Assembly: GCA_026982145.1 (NCBI GenBank)
Contig: JALSHQ010000029.1
Location: 1 to 6,356 of the forward strand
DNA length: 6,356 bases
Direction of reading: 5' to 3'
From: Gammaproteobacteria bacterium
GTDB lineage: Bacteria > Pseudomonadota > Gammaproteobacteria > SZUA-140
Part shown: positions 3,546 through 6,356 of the stretch, piece after piece
Numbering within the stretch: position 1 is the stretch's first letter
Layout of the letters: every line of letters starts with the position of its first letter
The notes under the pieces: model-generated
What the model was told of the DNA's origin: nothing
The model's input: the letters and a program-made list of their open reading frames with translations, nothing else
Database searches by the model: none
Made by a program: the position numbers and the translations under genes

Positions 3546-6356
3546 TGAATGGTCTCAGCCTCACTATCCGCCCTACGCCGCTCCTGAAATTGCAATATCA
3601 CACCATAGATGATCGGTAACACTAAGAGGCAGAGCAGTGTAACGGTGACCATCCCCCCTACCATCGGTGCTGCGATACGCTGCATCACCTCAGAACCGGT
3701 GCCGCTACCCCACATGATCGGCAGTAGCCCTGCGATGATGGCGGTGGCTGTCATGGCGATAGGGCGCACGCGCTCGGAGGTGCCGCGATGCACCGCTGCC
3801 ATGATTTCAGCGCCATCTAAATGTTCACCTTTCTCTTTGCGCCGCCGGGCGATCTCTTGATCGATAAAGGTGAGCACCAGCACGCCGATCTCTGCCGCCA
3901 CACCCGCCAGTGCGATAAAGCCGACCACCACCGCCACCGACAGGTTAAAGCCGAGCAGGTAGATCAACCAGAAACCACCGATCAACCCAAAAGGAATGGA
4001 GAGCATCACCACCAGCGGAGCGGTGATGTTGCGGAAGTTAAAGTAGAGCAGTAGAAAGATCACCAGCAGTGTGGCGGGCACGACGATGCGCAACCTTTCA
4101 GCCGCTCGCTCCATGTACTCAAACTGGCCGGACCAGACGAGGTCATAACCCGGTGGGATTTTAACCTGGCTGGCCACCACCTTTTTCGCTTCGGCCACAT
4201 AACCGCCGATATCCGACGTGGTGATGTCCACATAGACCCAAGCGTTAGGACGTGCGTTTTCACTTTTAATACTGGGCGGGCCACGGCGCAACACCAGATC
4301 AGCCACTAATGAGAGCGGAATCTGCGCACCCGTAGGCGTTGGAATCAGAACCCGCTTGAGGCTATCGAGATTGTCACGCAGTTCGCGTGGATAGCGCAGG
4401 TTAATCGGATAGCGCTCCAAGCCCTCAACGGTGTAGGTGACGTTCATGCCACCAATCGCGCTCTGGATCACATCCTGCACATCACCCGTGGTCAAGCCGT
4501 AACGTGAGGCCTCTTGCCGGTCGATATCGAAATCGAGGTAATAGCCCCCCGCTGCTTTATCGGCAAAAGCAGAGAGCGTCTCGGGCAGTTGTTTCAACGC
4601 CTGCTCAATCTCATTGCCGACCTGTTCAAGCACTTCTAAATCTGGCCCACTGACTTTAATCCCAATAGGGGTTTTGATACCGGTAGAGAGCATGTCGATG
4701 CGGGTCTTGATCGGCATCGTCCATGCGTTGGAGAGGCCGGGGAATTTAATCGCCGCGTCCATCTCATCCATCAATTCTTTCACGGTTTTATCGGGGTCGG
4801 GCCACTCCTCTTTCGGCTTGAGACGAATGGTCGTCTCAAGCATCGCCAGCGGAGCGGGGTCAGTGGCCGTTTCCGCACGACCCACTTTGCCAAAGACATG
4901 ATGCACTTCAGGAAACGATTTGATGATCTTGTCCGTCTGCTGCAACAGCTCCTTCGCTTTGGTGATCGAAATCCCCGGGTAAGTGGTCGGCATATAAAGG
5001 ATGTCGCCCTCATTTAGCGGTGGCATGAACTCACTGCCCAGCTTGTTGATCGGATAAAACGTCGCCGCCAATAGCACCAGCGCTAGGCTCAATGTAATCC
5101 AACGCCACCGAATCGCAAGATTCAGTGTCGGAATATGAATATAGTGAAGAAAACGGTTGACCGGGTTTTTTGACTCCGCCGGAATCTTTCCGCGAATGAA
5201 ATAACCCATCAACACCGGCACCAGCGTAATCGCCAAAATCGCTGCGGCCGCCATGGCATAGGTTTTGGTAAATGCCAGCGGTGCGAAGAGTCGCCCCTCC
5301 TGTGCTTGCAGGGTAAAGACCGGCAGAAAGGAGACGGTGATAATCAGCAGCGAAAAGAAGAGCGCGGGACCAACTTCTCGCGAAGCCCCGGAGACTGCGT
5401 GCCACCGCTCAGGCGAGGTGAGTTCTCTGCCTTTTTCTTTCACCATCTTTTCAAGATGTTTATGGGCATTCTCAATCATCACAATGGCGCCATCCACCAT
5501 CGCGCCAATCGCAATCGCAATGCCACCGAGCGACATGATGTTGGCGTTGATCCCTTGCCATTTCATAAAAATAAACGCGAGCAGAATGCCGATCGGCAGC
5601 GAAACTATCGCCACCAGTGCCGAACGGGCATGCAGTAAAAATAGGATACAGATGAGACTAACGACAATGATCTCTTCAATCAATTTCTCTTCAAGGTTTT
5701 CCACCGCTCGTGTGATGAGATCACCACGATCATAGACCGGCACGATCTCGACCCCTTCTGGCAGGCCCGGTTTAAGCTCTTCCAGTTTGGCGCGCACCCG
5801 TTCAATCACCGCCATCGCGTTTTCACCGTAGCGCATAATCACCACACCACCCGCCACTTCACCCTCGCCGTTAAGCTCAGCCACACCGCGGCGCAGCTCT
5901 GGCCCGAGGTGAATATTCGCCACATCCTGCAAACGGATCGGTGTGCCGTTGTCATCCACCCCCACCGGGATCACGTTGAGATCATCAATCGACTGGATAT
6001 AACCCAGACCGCGCACCATGTATTCGGTCTCGGCCATCTCAATTAATTTACCGCCCACATCATTATTGGAGCGCTGAATCGCATGTTTAATTTTAGAGAG
6101 CGGGATGTTGTAGGCCAGCAGTGCGTTGGGGTCAACTTCCACCTGATACTGTTTGACATAACCGCCCACTGAGGCAACCTCAGAGACCCCTTCAACGGTC
6201 TGCAGGGGATAGCGCAGATACCAATCCTGAATCGAGCGCAGCTCGGCCAAGTCTATGTTGCCGGTTCTGTCCACCAAGGCATATTCGTACACCCAACCGA
6301 CCCCGGTTGCATCCGGCCCCAGCGATGGCGTTAACCCCGCCGGCAGGCGACCGCTA
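3542..6356 (-). CDS. cusA: CusA-family heavy-metal RND efflux pump (Cu+/Ag+ type), N-terminus outside the window
   Basis: The last 937 residues of an inner-membrane proton/metal antiporter are visible, numbered here from the first full codon at 6355. Equivalence to E. coli CusA (1047 aa) puts residue 1 near CusA 118, so TM1 and part of the first periplasmic domain are missing. The segment GPDATGVGWVYEYALVD (13-29) is CusA-like rather than CzcA-like. TM2-TM6 fall at about 226-387, TM7 at 418-434, the second large periplasmic domain at 435-755 and TM8-TM12 at 756-922. TM4 carries the heavy-metal RND signature GAMVDGAIVMIEN with the proton-relay Asp (D288, CusA D405). The metal-site methionines correspond to M455, M505 and M555 (CusA M573, M623, M672), and the relay Glu is E822 (E939). 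Departures are I866 at K984, L154 at M271 and N638 at M755. The open frame continues to the edge, so the GTG at 6292 is not the start. CusB/CusC partners are expected upstream, outside the window. Confidence 0.95.
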   Translation of the reverse strand, partial: SGRLPAGLTPSLGPDATGVGWVYEYALVDRTGNIDLAELRSIQDWYLRYPLQTVEGVSEVASVGGYVKQYQVEVDPNALLAYNIPLSKIKHAIQRSNNDVGGKLIEMAETEYMVRGLGYIQSIDDLNVIPVGVDDNGTPIRLQDVANIHLGPELRRGVAELNGEGEVAGGVVIMRYGENAMAVIERVRAKLEELKPGLPEGVEIVPVYDRGDLITRAVENLEEKLIEEIIVVSLICILFLLHARSALVAIVSLPIGILLAFIFMKWQGINANIMSLGGIAIAIGAMVDGAIVMIENAHKHLEKMVKEKGRELTSPERWHAVSGASREVGPALFFSLLIITVSFLPVFTLQAQEGRLFAPLAFTKTYAMAAAAILAITLVPVLMGYFIRGKIPAESKNPVNRFLHYIHIPTLNLAIRWRWITLSLALVLLAATFYPINKLGSEFMPPLNEGDILYMPTTYPGISITKAKELLQQTDKIIKSFPEVHHVFGKVGRAETATDPAPLAMLETTIRLKPKEEWPDPDKTVKELMDEMDAAIKFPGLSNAWTMPIKTRIDMLSTGIKTPIGIKVSGPDLEVLEQVGNEIEQALKQLPETLSAFADKAAGGYYLDFDIDRQEASRYGLTTGDVQDVIQSAIGGMNVTYTVEGLERYPINLRYPRELRDNLDSLKRVLIPTPTGAQIPLSLVADLVLRRGPPSIKSENARPNAWVYVDITTSDIGGYVAEAKKVVASQVKIPPGYDLVWSGQFEYMERAAERLRIVVPATLLVIFLLLYFNFRNITAPLVVMLSIPFGLIGGFWLIYLLGFNLSVAVVVGFIALAGVAAEIGVLVLTFIDQEIARRRKEKGEHLDGAEIMAAVHRGTSERVRPIAMTATAIIAGLLPIMWGSGTGSEVMQRIAAPMVGGMVTVTLLCLLVLPIIYGVILQFQERRRADSEAETIQ

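Noticed and set aside
5265..5735. Plus-strand open frames of 110-156 codons opposite the pump gene
   Set aside because: They lie fully antisense to highly conserved RND coding sequence, show no recognisable domain and have overlapping competing frames, as expected for shadows of a real gene.
6290..6292. GTG at 6292 as the start of the RND pump
   Set aside because: The frame stays open to the window edge, and the upstream residues (GPDATGVGW and before) are conserved CusA sequence. The gene is cut by the window rather than starting here.

Overview
The window is a run of five same-direction (minus-strand) genes from a Gram-negative bacterium, most likely a gammaproteobacterium. This is inferred from a CusA-type RND pump, a periplasmic His-rich protein with a Sec signal, and a methyl-accepting chemotaxis protein with a sigma-28-like promoter. 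No taxonomic marker gene is present, so the assignment is tentative. No tRNA, rRNA, CRISPR array, insertion sequence or integrase was seen.

Read in the direction of transcription (right to left), the layout is as follows. (1) 6356-3542 is a large CusA-family copper/silver RND efflux pump whose first ~117 residues lie outside the window. (2) 3545-2424 is a family-4 glycosyltransferase whose start codon overlaps the pump's stop codon (ATGA), so the two are very probably co-transcribed and translationally coupled. A modest hairpin plus six-T tract lies at the end of the glycosyltransferase gene. (3) 2359-1841 is an exported His/Asp/Met-rich protein with a strong Shine-Dalgarno. (4) 1818-1072 is a multi-pass membrane protein of the DUF1624 / heparan-alpha-glucosaminide N-acetyltransferase-like family, 22 bp downstream and with a GTG start. 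(5) After ~260 bp of non-coding DNA comes the N-terminal 270 residues of a chemotaxis receptor (810-1, running off the left edge), preceded by a good sigma-28 promoter candidate.

Functional reading: the pump and the His-rich protein make a plausible periplasmic Cu/Ag-handling module. Residue mapping against E. coli CusA, done from memory, shows the three-methionine metal site and the three transmembrane methionine pairs intact. The upper M271/M755 pair is lost at both positions, and the lysine of the D405-E939-K984 proton-relay triad is replaced by isoleucine. The glycosyltransferase and the acyltransferase-like membrane protein are unexpected companions; one possibility is that this locus couples metal efflux to envelope-glycan modification, but nothing here proves it. 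The chemoreceptor looks like a separate, motility-controlled unit.
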